From positions 62,001-126,000 of the forward strand of contig NZ_PNCJ01000017.1 in assembly GCF_005887115.1 (NCBI RefSeq): a stretch of DNA of 64,000 nt, written 5' to 3'. Shown here one piece after another: positions 8,315 to 17,807 of this stretch; position 1 is the stretch's first letter; each line of letters opens with the position of its first letter. This DNA comes from Pseudoalteromonas rubra. Lineage in GTDB: Bacteria; Pseudomonadota; Gammaproteobacteria; Enterobacterales; Alteromonadaceae. The position numbers were made by a program, and so were the translations under genes. The notes under the pieces were generated by a model that made no database searches, was not told the DNA's origin, and worked only from the letters and a program-made list of their open reading frames with translations.

Positions 8315-10144
8315 ATGTTGTTAAGTCAACTCAGTGCCGCGGCCAGTCCGCTGACACAAGAACAACTGCAAAAATTACAGGGGTTAGTGGCGGAGCTTAA
8401 TCCGATCCAGCAGGCCTGGGTCAGTGGTTATCTGGCTGCCAATGCCAACACTGCTGCGCTCGCGGGGACGCTAGCGGGGACGCTAGGACAGGCACCTGCG
8501 CCTGCCTCAGAAGCGGCACCTTTGACCATTTTATATGGCTCTCAAACCGGCAATGCCAAAGGGGTTGCGGCGCAATTAGAAAGTGCCGCTAAAGCACGCG
8601 GTCTGCAAACCAAGTTGGTTAATATGGCTGATTACAAGCCTGCGGCGCTGAAGAAAGAGCAGTTTATCGCTGTGGCTGTTTCTACCTATGGAGAAGGTGA
8701 ACCACCTGAAGACGCAGAAACCTTACACGCCTTTTTGGCCGGTAAAAAAGCCCCGAAACTGGATGGTGTTAAAATCGCAGTACTCGGCCTTGGCGACTCA
8801 AGCTATGAGTTTTTCTGTCAGACGGCCATTGATTTTGAAGAGCGCTTGCAAAAGCTGGGTGCCGAATCTGTGGTTGCCCGTGCAGATCTGGATGTGGACT
8901 ATGAAGATCAGGCAACAGCCTGGATTGACAGTGCACTCGATGCCTTTGAGCCTGCGCTAAAGGCACAGCAAGAACAAGGCGCTGCTAACGTAGTGGCCAT
9001 GCCATTGGCAACGGCCGGTGCGCATGCCAGCCAGTACACCAAACAAAACCCGTTCAGCGCAGAAATCTCTGTGGTGCAGAAGATCACCGGCCGTAACTCG
9101 ACCAAAGATGTTCGCCACGTCGAAATTTCGCTCGAAGGGTCTGACATTCAATATCAGCCAGGTGATTCACTGGGCGTTTTCTTTCTTAACGATGAGCAGC
9201 GCGTGGATGCTGTATTGGCACAGCTGGCTCTGAATGGAGACAGCGAAGTCACGCTGGGTAACGAGACACTGACACTGCGCACTGCCTTGATTGAAAAGCT
9301 TGAGCTGACTCAGTCTTACCCAGGCTTTGTCGAAAAGTATGCGGCTGCAACGAATAACGCAGAGCTGAGTGCCCTGGCGGACGATAAAGCCGCGCTGCGT
9401 GAGTACATCGAAGCGCGTCAGATCTTCGATATCATCAAGCAACAGCCGGGAACACTCAGCGCGCAGGCGCTGGTCGACAGCTGTCGTAAGATCCAGCCGC
9501 GTTTGTATTCTATTGCGTCGAGCCAGGCTGAAGTAGAAGAAGAAGTGCACCTGACTGTGGGTCTGGTGGAGTTTGAGGCCTTTGGTGAAACCCATCAGGG
9601 CGGTTGCTCTGGCTTCCTGGCGCATCGCGTTGAGGAAGGCACACAAGTTAAAGTGTTTAGTGAGCATAACGACAATTTCCGTTTGCCAACAGACGACAAT
9701 ACCCCCGTGATCATGGTTGGTCCGGGTACCGGTATTGCACCATTCCGCGCCTTCTTGCAAGAGCGCGAGGCACGCGATGCTGAGGGCGACAACTGGTTAT
9801 TCTTCGGTAACCCACACTTTACTCAGGATTTCCTGTATCAGGTTGAATTACAAAAGTACGTGAAATCGGGCGTACTGAATCGCATTGATCTGGCCTTTAG
9901 CCGGGATCAGGCAGAAAAAATCTACGTTCAGGACCGTTTGCGCGAAAAGGGTCAGGACGTGTATTCATGGTTGCAAAATGGTGCGCACTTTTATGTGTGT
10001 GGAGACGCCAGCCGTATGGCCAAGGACGTTCATCAGGCATTAGTAGACATCGTTAAGCAGTATGCAGGTAAGAGCGACGAGGAAGCTGAAGAGTATCTCA
10101 AAGAGCTACGCAGCGCGGGTCGCTATCAAAAAGACGTGTACTAA
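8315..10144 (+). CDS. cysJ: Sulfite reductase (NADPH) flavoprotein alpha subunit
   Basis: CysJ moves electrons from NADPH through FAD and FMN to the CysI hemoprotein for the six-electron reduction of sulfite to sulfide. The N-terminal flavodoxin domain starts at ILYGSQTGNAKGVA, a FAD-binding domain with RLYSIASS follows, and the C-terminal NADPH module has GPGTGIAPFRAFLQER and ends in YQKDVY as in other CysJ proteins. An upstream in-frame ATG at 8246 exists, but the one at 8315 is preceded by a GGGGA-type binding site and gives 609 residues, close to the 599 of E. coli. A 12-bp tandem duplication lies in the N-terminal linker. First gene of cysJIH. Confidence 0.95.
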   Translation: MLLSQLSAAASPLTQEQLQKLQGLVAELNPIQQAWVSGYLAANANTAALAGTLAGTLGQAPAPASEAAPLTILYGSQTGNAKGVAAQLESAAKARGLQTKLVNMADYKPAALKKEQFIAVAVSTYGEGEPPEDAETLHAFLAGKKAPKLDGVKIAVLGLGDSSYEFFCQTAIDFEERLQKLGAESVVARADLDVDYEDQATAWIDSALDAFEPALKAQQEQGAANVVAMPLATAGAHASQYTKQNPFSAEISVVQKITGRNSTKDVRHVEISLEGSDIQYQPGDSLGVFFLNDEQRVDAVLAQLALNGDSEVTLGNETLTLRTALIEKLELTQSYPGFVEKYAAATNNAELSALADDKAALREYIEARQIFDIIKQQPGTLSAQALVDSCRKIQPRLYSIASSQAEVEEEVHLTVGLVEFEAFGETHQGGCSGFLAHRVEEGTQVKVFSEHNDNFRLPTDDNTPVIMVGPGTGIAPFRAFLQEREARDAEGDNWLFFGNPHFTQDFLYQVELQKYVKSGVLNRIDLAFSRDQAEKIYVQDRLREKGQDVYSWLQNGAHFYVCGDASRMAKDVHQALVDIVKQYAGKSDEEAEEYLKELRSAGRYQKDVY

Positions 10145-10198
10145 TCCTGCGGGATTAGTCAGTACACACCGTCACAGTGTAAGAATTTAGGAATAAAG

Positions 10199-11923
10199 AT
10201 GAGCAATAGCGATTACAAACCCAACAGTAAGCTCGACCCGAACGCCAAACTGTCTGATAACGAGCGTTTGAAAACTCAGAGCAACCTGCTGCGTGGCACC
10301 ATTACCAATGATTTGGGCGATCAATTAACGGGTGGTTTTACCGCCGATAACTTCCAGCTGATCCGTTTCCACGGCATGTATCAGCAGGATGACCGCGATA
10401 TTCGTGCCGAGCGTATCAAGCAAAAGCTGGAACCGATGCACAACGTGATGCTGCGTGCGCGGATGCCGGGCGGGATCATCAAGCCGCACCAGTGGTTAGC
10501 GATCGACAAGTTTGCTGAAGAAAAAACCGAGTATGGCAGCATCCGTCTGACCACACGTCAGACTTTCCAGTTTCACGGTGTATTAAAGCCACACATTAAA
10601 GAAATGCACCTGACGCTAAATGATGTGGGCATTGACTCCATCGCCACCGCGGGTGACGTAAACCGTAACGTACTGTGTACCACTAATCCGGTTGAGTCTG
10701 AACTGCATCAGGAAGCCTATGAATGGGCGGCACGCATTTCTGAGCATCTGCTGCCAAAGACCCGTGCCTATGCCGAGATCTGGCTAAACGGTGAAAAACA
10801 GGAAACCACCGAAGAAGAGCCGGTGTTAGGTAGCACTTACTTACCGCGTAAGTTCAAAACCACAGTGACTATTCCACCGAATAACGAAGTGGATGTGCAC
10901 GCCAACGACCTGAACTTTGTGGCCATTGCCGAAGATGGCAAGCTGGTCGGCTTCAACGTCCTGGTGGGCGGCGGATTGGCCATGACCCATGGTGACGTAA
11001 ATACCTATCCACGTAAGGCCGATGACTTTGGCTTTATCAGCCTGGATGACACCTTGGCTGTGGCAGAGCATGTGGTTGGCGTTCAGCGTGACTGGGGTAA
11101 CCGTGCGAATCGTAAGAACGCAAAAACCAAATATACGCTGGACACCTTTGGTACCGATGCGTTCAAAGCGGAAGTAGAAAAACGTGCTGGTGTGACCTTT
11201 GCACCGAGCCGTCCGTATGAATTCACCCATCGTGGCGATCGCATTGGCTGGGTTGAAGGCATTGATGGTAAGCACCATCTGACGGTCTTTATTCAAAGCG
11301 GCCGGATCCTGGACTATCCAGATAAGCCTCTGAAGACTGGTTGTCGCAAGATTGCCGAGATCCACCAGGGGGATTTCCGCATGACAGCAAACCAAAACCT
11401 GATCATTGCGGGCGTGCCTGCTGAGCAAAAGGCTGAAATTGAGCAGTTGGCCCGTGAACACGGCCTGATCGATGACGCGCACACCGAGCAGCGTAAAAAC
11501 TCGATGGCCTGTGTGTCTTTGCCAACGTGTCCGCTAGCGATGGCAGAAGCAGAGCGTTACCTGCCTGACCTGATTGAAAAAACCGAAGCGATCCTGGCCA
11601 AGCATGAAATTGCTGACGACGACATCATTTTACGTGTGGTTGGTTGTCCAAACGGCTGTGGCCGCGCCATGCTGGCAGAAATTGGCTTTGTGGGTAAAGG
11701 ACCGGGTAAGTACAACGTGTACCTGGGTGGTAACCGTGCTGGTACACGGATCCCGAAATTGTATTTAGAAAACGTCGGAGAAGACGTATACCTGCCGGCG
11801 CTGGATGAGCTGATTGGTCAATGGGCCAAAGAGCGTCAGCCGGATGAGTGTTTTGGTGACTTTGTGATCCGTAAGGAAATTGTGGCGGAAGTGAAGGTAT
11901 CTAAAACCGACTTCCATGCATAA
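10199..11923 (+). CDS. cysI: Sulfite reductase (NADPH) hemoprotein beta subunit
   Basis: CysI carries siroheme and a 4Fe-4S cluster and reduces sulfite to sulfide with electrons from CysJ. At 574 residues it has the family's usual length. The cluster cysteines are visible in [19 protein letters not shown] and [12 protein letters not shown], and the siroheme-binding region includes [12 protein letters not shown]. It lies 54 bp after cysJ, preceded by AGGAATAAAG. A small GGGCGC/GCGCCC hairpin follows it before cysH, perhaps an mRNA-processing or stabilising element. Confidence 0.96.
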   Translation: MSNSDYKPNSKLDPNAKLSDNERLKTQSNLLRGTITNDLGDQLTGGFTADNFQLIRFHGMYQQDDRDIRAERIKQKLEPMHNVMLRARMPGGIIKPHQWLAIDKFAEEKTEYGSIRLTTRQTFQFHGVLKPHIKEMHLTLNDVGIDSIATAGDVNRNVLCTTNPVESELHQEAYEWAARISEHLLPKTRAYAEIWLNGEKQETTEEEPVLGSTYLPRKFKTTVTIPPNNEVDVHANDLNFVAIAEDGKLVGFNVLVGGGLAMTHGDVNTYPRKADDFGFISLDDTLAVAEHVVGVQRDWGNRANRKNAKTKYTLDTFGTDAFKAEVEKRAGVTFAPSRPYEFTHRGDRIGWVEGIDGKHHLTVFIQSGRILDYPDKPLKTGCRKIAEIHQGDFRMTANQNLIIAGVPAEQKAEIEQLAREHGLIDDAHTEQRKNSMACVSLPTCPLAMAEAERYLPDLIEKTEAILAKHEIADDDIILRVVGCPNGCGRAMLAEIGFVGKGPGKYNVYLGGNRAGTRIPKLYLENVGEDVYLPALDELIGQWAKERQPDECFGDFVIRKEIVAEVKVSKTDFHA

Positions 11924-11987
11924 TACAGTGGGCGCTCAGCGCCCCTGACCACGGCTTTGAGTTGTGGTGGAATACTGGGAATGAGTA

Positions 11988-12728
11988 ATGAGTGACTTTA
12001 AACAAATCCTGACACTGGATAAGGCCTCACAGCAGGCATTATTGAATGATGCCAACGGTATGCTGGCGCAAAAAAGTGTTGAAGAGCGCGTGATCTGGGC
12101 ACTGGATAATCTGCCTGAGAACCCGATATTATCGTCCAGTTTTGGTATTCAGGCTGCGGTGATGCTGCATTTAGTAACCCGCCAGCGTCCGGATATCCCG
12201 GTGGTTCTGACGGATACCGGGTATTTGTTCCCGGAAACCTATCGTTTTATCGATGAGCTGACAGAGCAGCTAAACCTGAACCTGAAAGTATATCGTGCGA
12301 TACAGGGTCCGGCATGGCAGGAAGCTAAGTACGGTAAATTGTGGGAGCAGGGCGAAGAGGGCATTAAGCGCTATAATACACTGAATAAGGTAGAACCGAT
12401 GACTCGTGCCTTAAAAGAGCTTCAGGCAGGCACCTGGTTCAGTGGTTTACGCCGTCAGCAGTCCTCGACCCGTGCCGACAAACAGATCTTAGAGATCAGC
12501 CGTGGCACGGTGAAGGTATATCCGATTATCGACTGGCATAACCGTGACGTCTATCAGTACCTGACCAAGCATGGCTTGTCTTACCACCCGTTATGGGAGC
12601 AGGGTTACGTGTCTATGGGTGATGTGCACACCACCCGTAAACTTGAGCCGGGTATGAGCGAAGAAGAAACGCGCTTCTTTGGTCTAAACCGCGAATGTGG
12701 TTTACATATTGATGGTGACGGTATTTAG
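11988..12728 (+). CDS. cysH: Phosphoadenylyl-sulfate (PAPS) reductase
   Basis: CysH reduces PAPS to sulfite and PAP using thioredoxin or glutaredoxin, the step before CysJI. The protein is 246 residues, with [13 protein letters not shown] as the nucleotide-binding loop, [14 protein letters not shown], and the C-terminal catalytic ECGLH motif (Cys237). It lacks the extra Cys pairs that mark the Fe-S APS reductases, so PAPS is the expected substrate. It is third in the operon and is followed by a strong terminator. The genes that make PAPS (cysDNC) are not in the window. Confidence 0.95.
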   Translation: MSDFKQILTLDKASQQALLNDANGMLAQKSVEERVIWALDNLPENPILSSSFGIQAAVMLHLVTRQRPDIPVVLTDTGYLFPETYRFIDELTEQLNLNLKVYRAIQGPAWQEAKYGKLWEQGEEGIKRYNTLNKVEPMTRALKELQAGTWFSGLRRQQSSTRADKQILEISRGTVKVYPIIDWHNRDVYQYLTKHGLSYHPLWEQGYVSMGDVHTTRKLEPGMSEEETRFFGLNRECGLHIDGDGI

Positions 12729-12755
12729 TCGACTTTTATCAGAGCACAATGACAG

Positions 12756-12792
12756 AAGCGGACTCGGCTATTCAGCCCAGTCCGCTTTTTTG
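12756..12792 (+). terminator. Rho-independent terminator of cysJIH
   Basis: A 9-bp stem, AAGCGGACT with AGTCCGCTT, is followed by a T-run (12786-12791). It lies 28 bp after the cysH stop and ends the operon. Confidence 0.88.
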
Positions 12793-12852
12793 TCACTATT
12801 GAGACGCAAGCGCTACACTGTGAATTACGAGGGAAAAGAGAAGGTGAGTGCA

Positions 12853-13644
12853 ATGCACACAATATACAGCCTGTTTGGCCTGTTGCTATGGCTGATGCCA
12901 ATCAGTGGTCATGCTGCTGCAACTCCCCTGCCTCCGGCAGGTGCTGAGTTGCCAGTGTTGCGTGTTGCCTTGCCTTATAATGCCTTTCCCCCCTTTGTCA
13001 CTGGCGACCCCAACCGGCCCGGTGTGATCCCTGAGCTGCTGGCACACTTTGCGCCTGAGGGTAAACCGCTGGATGTGGACTATATCCCGGAAGAGCGCTC
13101 AAAAAAACTGATCAATTATAACCAAATTCAGGTGCGTATGGAGTCTGAGTCCTGGTATCGGGGTAAAACACCAATGTGCTGGAGCCAGGGATTGTACTGG
13201 GTAGAGGATGTGTTGATCACGCACCAGAGCGCCAAAGCACCTACCCAGGATTATCAAGACTCTATTATGCTTGGGCGATTTGGTTATACCTATCCAACAG
13301 TCGAGCAGGCATTGGCGCTTGGACAGCTTCAGCAAAAGCTGTTTTACTCGGAACGGGAGATGCTGGATGCGCTGGCGTCGCCTGTGAAAGAAGACCGTCG
13401 TTTTGCACTGATGAGCCTGCCGGCGATCCGTTGGTTGCAATTGAGTAACCCTAAATTTATCACCTCACTTAAAGTACATAAAGTGGTCGATACCGCGCCT
13501 CTGCAACTGCAGTTTAATCATTCAGAACAGGGGTTGCGTGGCTGTGCGCAATTTCGAGATTTCTTTGTGCGCTTCCGCCACTCTACCGAATATCGCTCTA
13601 TACTGTTAAAGTATGGCCTCGATATAAAAGGAGTGCCGCAATGA
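12853..13644 (+). CDS. Periplasmic solute-binding-like protein
   Basis: The 263-residue protein has a signal peptide (YSLFGLLLWLMPISGHAA). The mature region resembles the bacterial extracellular solute-binding family 3 fold: LRVALPYNAFPPFV near the N-terminus and a C-terminal FRHSTEYRSILLKYGL, as in the small stand-alone binding proteins common in Alteromonadales. No ABC transporter genes are adjacent, so a transport role is not supported; such orphans may sense or buffer ligands. The ATG at 12853 with AGAAGG upstream is chosen; a GTG at 12844 is the alternative. The stop overlaps the next gene by 4 bp (ATGA). Confidence 0.6.
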   Translation: MHTIYSLFGLLLWLMPISGHAAATPLPPAGAELPVLRVALPYNAFPPFVTGDPNRPGVIPELLAHFAPEGKPLDVDYIPEERSKKLINYNQIQVRMESESWYRGKTPMCWSQGLYWVEDVLITHQSAKAPTQDYQDSIMLGRFGYTYPTVEQALALGQLQQKLFYSEREMLDALASPVKEDRRFALMSLPAIRWLQLSNPKFITSLKVHKVVDTAPLQLQFNHSEQGLRGCAQFRDFFVRFRHSTEYRSILLKYGLDIKGVPQ

Positions 13645-14150
13645 AGTACGCAAGTTATCTGTTAATTATGGTGATGCTGATTGGTGTGGCTTCGCTGTTT
13701 GTTTTAAAGCGGCCTGACGGGCGCACCTGGCTGAGCCTGGATGATATCCTCGGCAAGGCGCAGACGCAGGCACAGCAAGTGCTGAATGAATCCAAGCAGC
13801 AATTAGACAAAGCTGTGGATATGGTCAACAGCAAAGAGACGACGGCTGCGCAGGACAAGCCCGCAAAAATCTATAAATGGCAGGACGCACAGGGCAACTG
13901 GCACTATTCAGACCGTCCTAATACACGCGGGCAGAGTGAAGAAATGACACTGGACCCCAGTAAGATCACCATTATGGCGGCTGAAAATACCGACATTCTC
14001 AAGCAGCTAAAAGAGCAGCAAGATGCCGGCCGGATCCCGAAAGATTTACCGGCTAATATGAGTCCCACAGACATTAAAAAGCTGATCCAGGATGCGCAAA
14101 ACGTTGAAAAGTTAATGCAAGAGCGCAGCAAGAAGCTCGAAGGCATTTAA
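13641..14150 (+). CDS. DUF4124 domain membrane-anchored protein
   Basis: This 169-residue protein starts with a membrane helix or signal anchor (YLLIMVMLIGVASLFVL) and a Gln/Lys-rich helical stretch. The DUF4124 core follows (IYKWQDAQGNWHYSDRPN, about residues 77-94), and then a charged helical tail. DUF4124 is a small periplasmic domain of unknown function. It is translationally coupled to the upstream binding-like protein through an ATGA overlap, so the two probably act together in the envelope. Function unknown. Confidence 0.75.
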   Translation: MKYASYLLIMVMLIGVASLFVLKRPDGRTWLSLDDILGKAQTQAQQVLNESKQQLDKAVDMVNSKETTAAQDKPAKIYKWQDAQGNWHYSDRPNTRGQSEEMTLDPSKITIMAAENTDILKQLKEQQDAGRIPKDLPANMSPTDIKKLIQDAQNVEKLMQERSKKLEGI

Positions 14151-14152
14151 GC

Positions 14153-15244
14153 CTAAAGCTGTGCTTCAACATACTCGGCGATCGCCAGACTGGCGGTCAA
14201 CCCGGGGGATTCTATTCCAAACAGGTTGATGAGCCCTTCTACCTGATGGTGCTGTTTTCCTTCAATCACAAAATCCTGACCCTTCTCGCGGCTAAGCTTG
14301 GGTCTGATCCCTGCGTAGTCCGGATGCAGCCGTTCAGGGTCCAGCGCGGGCCAGTAGCTTTGTATTGCCTCAACAAAACGGGCTTTGGCCTGTGCGTCCA
14401 CCTGGTAATCCAGCTTGTCAATAAACTGGGTATCGGGCCCGAACCTGAGTTGACCAGCCATGTCTAAAGTGGCATGGATCCCCAGGCCGTGCTGTTCGGG
14501 CATTGGATAGATCAGGTGATGGAACGGGTGAGGACCTTGATAACAAAAATACTGGCCACGGCATAAATGGCTTTGTGGGATCTGGTCTTTGCTCAGTCCC
14601 GCGATGCGCTGAGCATTGTCCTGAGCAAACAAGCCGCCTGCATTGATCAGGGTATTGCAACTCAGCTTAAAGGCTTCACCGTCACAGTTTAGCCTCAGTG
14701 CAAACCCTGACGCTGTTTGTTCTGCTGATTCAAAGCGTGTGTGACAGACCAGAGTGCCGCCTGCGTGTTCAAGCTGATGGACTAAAGACAGCATCAGCTG
14801 GTGACTGTCGATGATCCCAGTTGACGGGGAAAACAGCGCCGCACTGGTGCGCAGGCCGGGAGCCATATCCGCAATTTGTGTCCGGCTGAGTGGGGTCAGA
14901 TCATGTACGCCATTGCGTTTTGCCTGTGCTTCGATAGCAGCCAGCTTGTCTTGTTCTGCGTTTGTACGAGCGAATAAAATCTTACCAAGCTGCTTAACCG
15001 GAACATGAAAGCGTTTGCAATGTTCGTACAGCAAGCCCTTACCACGGACACACAAGCGTGCTTTGAGACTATGCTCAGCATAATAAAGACCGGCATGGAT
15101 CACTTCGCTGTTGCGGCTACTGGTATGTTCACCAAATTGTCCCATCTGGTCTATGACCAGGACGGAGCGGGTCTGACTGAGACGTGCTGCAATGGCCAGG
15201 CCAACGACCCCTGCGCCTATGATCACTGTATCTATATGGTCCAT
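14153..15244 (-). CDS. FAD-dependent oxidoreductase, L-2-hydroxyglutarate oxidase-like
   Basis: The 363-residue flavoprotein of the DAO/LhgO superfamily has the dinucleotide-binding fingerprint DTVIIGAGVVGLAIAARLS at the N-terminus and SSRNSEVIHAGLYY, the motif typical of L-2-hydroxyglutarate dehydrogenases and oxidases. GIIDSHQLMLSLVHQLE and a C-terminal GIESPGLTASLAIAEYV also fit. The likely reaction is oxidation of L-2-hydroxyglutarate to 2-oxoglutarate, but related 2-hydroxy or amino acids are possible. It is convergent with the DUF4124 gene (2-bp gap) and seems monocistronic. Confidence 0.75.
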   Translation of the reverse strand: MDHIDTVIIGAGVVGLAIAARLSQTRSVLVIDQMGQFGEHTSSRNSEVIHAGLYYAEHSLKARLCVRGKGLLYEHCKRFHVPVKQLGKILFARTNAEQDKLAAIEAQAKRNGVHDLTPLSRTQIADMAPGLRTSAALFSPSTGIIDSHQLMLSLVHQLEHAGGTLVCHTRFESAEQTASGFALRLNCDGEAFKLSCNTLINAGGLFAQDNAQRIAGLSKDQIPQSHLCRGQYFCYQGPHPFHHLIYPMPEQHGLGIHATLDMAGQLRFGPDTQFIDKLDYQVDAQAKARFVEAIQSYWPALDPERLHPDYAGIRPKLSREKGQDFVIEGKQHHQVEGLINLFGIESPGLTASLAIAEYVEAQL

Positions 15245-15341
15245 GGATGTGTCTAAATGAGCAACTTAAAGCAAAATTGTAGCGAAATGCTGGTACAGAG
15301 GCAAAGCGTCAGGTAAAGAATTGGCTGCAGTGCAATCCCGG

Positions 15342-15566
15342 TTAGTCTGGCTTTTCTCGGCGCATTAACAGGATCGTCAGATAAATCTTAGTTGGTAATG
15401 AGCAGATCAGGCCTATGGCTATGCAGGCTGCACCCAGAGCATATCCCGTGGGGCCAAGCGCCGCCAGCCACTGGGCGCTCAGTAGGGTGTGTCCTGTGAA
15501 GATCAGCAACAGGCCACATACAATCACACAATGCAGAATAACAATCAGGCGTTTTTGCGTTTTCAT
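15342..15566 (-). CDS. Small two-helix membrane protein, unknown
   Basis: A 74-residue hydrophobic protein with two or three predicted membrane segments (IVILHCVIVCGLLLIFTG and ALGAACIAIGLICSLPT, plus a short C-terminal one) and a basic tail, MRREKPD. An in-frame ATG at 15581 exists, but GAGG upstream of the ATG at 15566 fits better. No known family is recognised. It could be a genuine inner-membrane small protein; nothing in the neighbours suggests a role. Confidence 0.55.
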   Translation of the reverse strand: MKTQKRLIVILHCVIVCGLLLIFTGHTLLSAQWLAALGPTGYALGAACIAIGLICSLPTKIYLTILLMRREKPD

Positions 15567-15651
15567 GATCTCAGCCTCCACAAATTGGGGTTGAGATCAT
15601 TGTGATATTGTAAAGAGTAGAACGGCTTGCGCTATATCAATTTTGGTGACG

Positions 15652-16098
15652 TTAGGGCTGGCGTCGTTCGACGACTGCGGCCGTCATGCGGGCCACGCAG
15701 CATAACTCATCACGCGCATTGATTATTTTTACTTCCCATACCGACGTACGTCGTCCAAGGTGTAAAGGACGAGCCGTGGCGGTGAGCGTCCCGTTTCGCG
15801 AGGCTTTGAGATGATTGGCGTTAATCTCCTGTCCGACACAGTAAAAACGTTCAAAGTCGACTGCAAAATTAGCCGCATAGCTGGCCACAGTTTCGGCTAG
15901 TGCGACATTGGCACCGCCGTGGACCATACCAAGCGGATTATGATGCGCTGGGGTTGCCGGCATAGTGGCAACGAGGTAATCATCACCAATTTCACTGATG
16001 CTAATCCCTAAGGTTTGCATCAGCGTACCTTTTTGATGCAGTCCTTCATCCAGGGCTTGGCACTGTGCTAGTGTGACCGGCCGATACCAGATACTCAC
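15652..16098 (-). CDS. PaaI-type hotdog thioesterase
   Basis: The 148-residue single-domain hotdog protein probably hydrolyses acyl- or aroyl-CoA. The core HHNPLGMVHGGANVALAET carries the His-Asn and Gly-rich signature of the PaaI/YbgC-like thioesterase class, and VGQEINANHLK and GRRTSVWEVKI match the later strands. The open frame extends further upstream, but a strong AGGAGATC site directly precedes the GTG at 16098, which matches the family's usual length; the longer frame would overlap the S4 gene. Transcribed with the S4-domain gene upstream. Confidence 0.78.
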   Translation of the reverse strand: MSIWYRPVTLAQCQALDEGLHQKGTLMQTLGISISEIGDDYLVATMPATPAHHNPLGMVHGGANVALAETVASYAANFAVDFERFYCVGQEINANHLKASRNGTLTATARPLHLGRRTSVWEVKIINARDELCCVARMTAAVVERRQP

Positions 16099-16114
16099 TG
16101 TGTGATCTCCTGTT

Positions 16115-16513
16115 TTATCCAAACGAAATGGGTTTTCTGCCAGTGACACTATCCACATTATTCTTTTGCTTATTGCGTCGCTTTTTGCCAGGTTGGCTTG
16201 GCTGCTTGCCCTTATCAGTGGCTGAATGTGCACTGGACTGGTGCGCAGGGGATGGTTTTGGTTGCCTACGTTCTGCAGGAACAGCGCCCTCAGCGAGGGT
16301 CAGCATGAATGTTTCTTCATTAAAGTAGAGGGTATCACCTGCGTATAATTTCTTGCGTTTAACCGTACAAAGCTCACCATTGACGCCCACATATCCAGCG
16401 GCGATAAGCTGCTTGGCTTGCCCGCCACTTTCTGCAAAGTCTAATACTTTTAAAAGGTTACAAAGCTCAATAGGCTCTTCTTCGAGCTCGATTTCAATAT
16501 AATCTTGATTCAT
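16115..16513 (-). CDS. S4 domain RNA-binding protein, YbcJ-like
   Basis: At 132 residues it has an N-terminal S4 RNA-binding domain (about 12-75: IELCNLLKVLDFAESGGQAK, AGYVGVNGE, KLYAGDTLYF) followed by a basic Lys/Arg/Gln-rich tail containing GKKRRNKQKN. E. coli YbcJ is about 70 residues, so the basic tail is an addition. Probably binds structured or ribosomal RNA; the precise role is unknown. It precedes the hotdog thioesterase gene by 16 bp on the same strand. Confidence 0.72.
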   Translation of the reverse strand: MNQDYIEIELEEEPIELCNLLKVLDFAESGGQAKQLIAAGYVGVNGELCTVKRKKLYAGDTLYFNEETFMLTLAEGAVPAERRQPKPSPAHQSSAHSATDKGKQPSQPGKKRRNKQKNNVDSVTGRKPISFG

Positions 16514-16720
16514 ATCACAACCTCATTGGATGTTTTGCGACAGTATAGCGCGACGCTGCGGTGAACCACGAAACTTTTTCGAACATCGTGGTGTCTTTAA
16601 TGTAATTGCAGCATTTGGTGTGTATCTTGCACGCCGATACGGAGTCGGGCGGCCATAGGTCGAGACGTTTGGCAGTGATTCGCTGCGACTTTTGTAAATT
16701 ATGACAACAGGAGACATTCC

Positions 16721-16993
16721 ATGGGGATCCGTTCTGCATTAAAAAAAGACCTGATGAATTTAGAGGCATTGGGGTTAATGACAGCAGATGATGTGCGTGG
16801 CTATCTCAACACTCAGCTCAATCAGGGCAGAGACAAGCTGACTTTGATCTCGCGATTCAACGAGCATCACAGCCAGGTACAAGCTGGCCTGCCCAGTCAG
16901 GAGAGCGATCTTAAATTTGAGCGTCATCGCTTGTTTAAAGAGATTGTATACCCCAAAACAGCGGTGCAAAACTGGCTGACACGCAGCCACTGA
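16721..16993 (+). CDS. Small conserved-looking protein, unknown
   Basis: A 90-residue hydrophilic protein, well preceded by CAGGAGACATTCC. It is mostly helical (LKKDLMNLEALGLMTADDVRG, HSQVQAGLPSQESDLKFERH), with no membrane segment, signal peptide or cysteine. No family is recognised. The good ribosome binding site and normal codon use argue that it is real. The 207-bp gap upstream shows a 7-bp hairpin (ACCACGA/TCGTGGT) but no clear promoter. Confidence 0.5.
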   Translation: MGIRSALKKDLMNLEALGLMTADDVRGYLNTQLNQGRDKLTLISRFNEHHSQVQAGLPSQESDLKFERHRLFKEIVYPKTAVQNWLTRSH

Positions 16994-17077
16994 TGCGGTG
17001 AGCCGCGGTGACACAATGGACAGGTGTCGGCTGGCTGTGGTTTACTCTGACCATAATAACAAAAACAAGGACATTTC

Positions 17078-17752
17078 ATGAAAGTATGGTCAGTGGCTGG
17101 ATGCCTGTTACTGAGCGCCTGCAGTACTGTGCCCGTGGTACATGTGTTCCACTCGTCTTTGGACGATACACAACAAAAAATACTGGTGAGCCAGTTAGAG
17201 CAGGCTGATATAAACTATGTTTTGAATGACCTTCCTGTGCCTGTAGAGTACACCAGTGATAACAACACTGTTCGCCTGAATCGTTTTCCGGCCGATCAAA
17301 ATGAAGCGCTGCTCTCACAGTTAGCTGAAGTGGTGCATGTGTTGGGGTATTCCGGGCTAGATGTGCAGGACTTTAACGGCGAATATCATCGTTTCAGCGA
17401 GGGCAATTATGGTTTATATTTTCCGGGCGACCGATCCCAGGTGAGGTTGCCTGATGTGTTACATTCTCACAACTGCGCAATGGATCCCTTTAAGATTGAA
17501 CTGAATACAAGCGGAGAGTGGAGCCTGACCGGGACGGTCACAAAAGGACAGTGGCAGTATATTGATCCCTACTTAACCTTGATGTGGAATGATGGTCGTG
17601 GCGCGATGCAACAGGCTTATCAGATGACCTCGCATATTGTACAGACGCGGTTTGGGGAAAAACCTGCACTGACCTTCGAGGTGATGGGCCATCGCAGTTA
17701 TGCTGCTCTGCCCATTTTCAACTGTGATTTGCAGGTAATATTCGCCGAGTAG
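17078..17752 (+). CDS. Lipoprotein, unknown function
   Basis: The 224-residue protein begins with a short signal peptide and a clear lipobox, LLSAC, at Cys15. The mature N-terminus (VVHVFHSSLDDTQQKILVSQLE and a following VRLNRFPADQNEALLSQLAE) reads like a small alpha/beta domain dealing with peptide or saccharide ligands, but no named family is recognised. CNCysteines are few (NCAMD, FNCDL). Probably attached to the inner leaflet of the outer membrane, since the residue after Cys is Ser. It is followed by a perfect 15-bp hairpin shared with the convergent DUF2959 gene. Confidence 0.55.
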   Translation: MKVWSVAGCLLLSACSTVPVVHVFHSSLDDTQQKILVSQLEQADINYVLNDLPVPVEYTSDNNTVRLNRFPADQNEALLSQLAEVVHVLGYSGLDVQDFNGEYHRFSEGNYGLYFPGDRSQVRLPDVLHSHNCAMDPFKIELNTSGEWSLTGTVTKGQWQYIDPYLTLMWNDGRGAMQQAYQMTSHIVQTRFGEKPALTFEVMGHRSYAALPIFNCDLQVIFAE

Positions 17753-17757
17753 CACGG

Positions 17758-17792
17758 CAGTCACGGTTAACATCGCCTGTTAACCGTGACTG
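17758..17792. terminator. Perfect 15-bp bidirectional hairpin
   Basis: CAGTCACGGTTAACA pairs perfectly with its complement across a 5-nt loop (TCGCC). It lies between two convergent genes and probably ends both transcripts, although no T-run follows. Confidence 0.7.
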
Positions 17793-17807
17793 AGCATAGT
17801 TCGACAT

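Noticed and set aside
9167..9760. 197-codon minus-strand frame inside cysJ
   Set aside because: It is antisense to a well-conserved gene, without signal or domain; a codon-bias shadow.
10841..11482. 213-codon minus-strand frame inside cysI
   Set aside because: Antisense shadow of a conserved enzyme gene.
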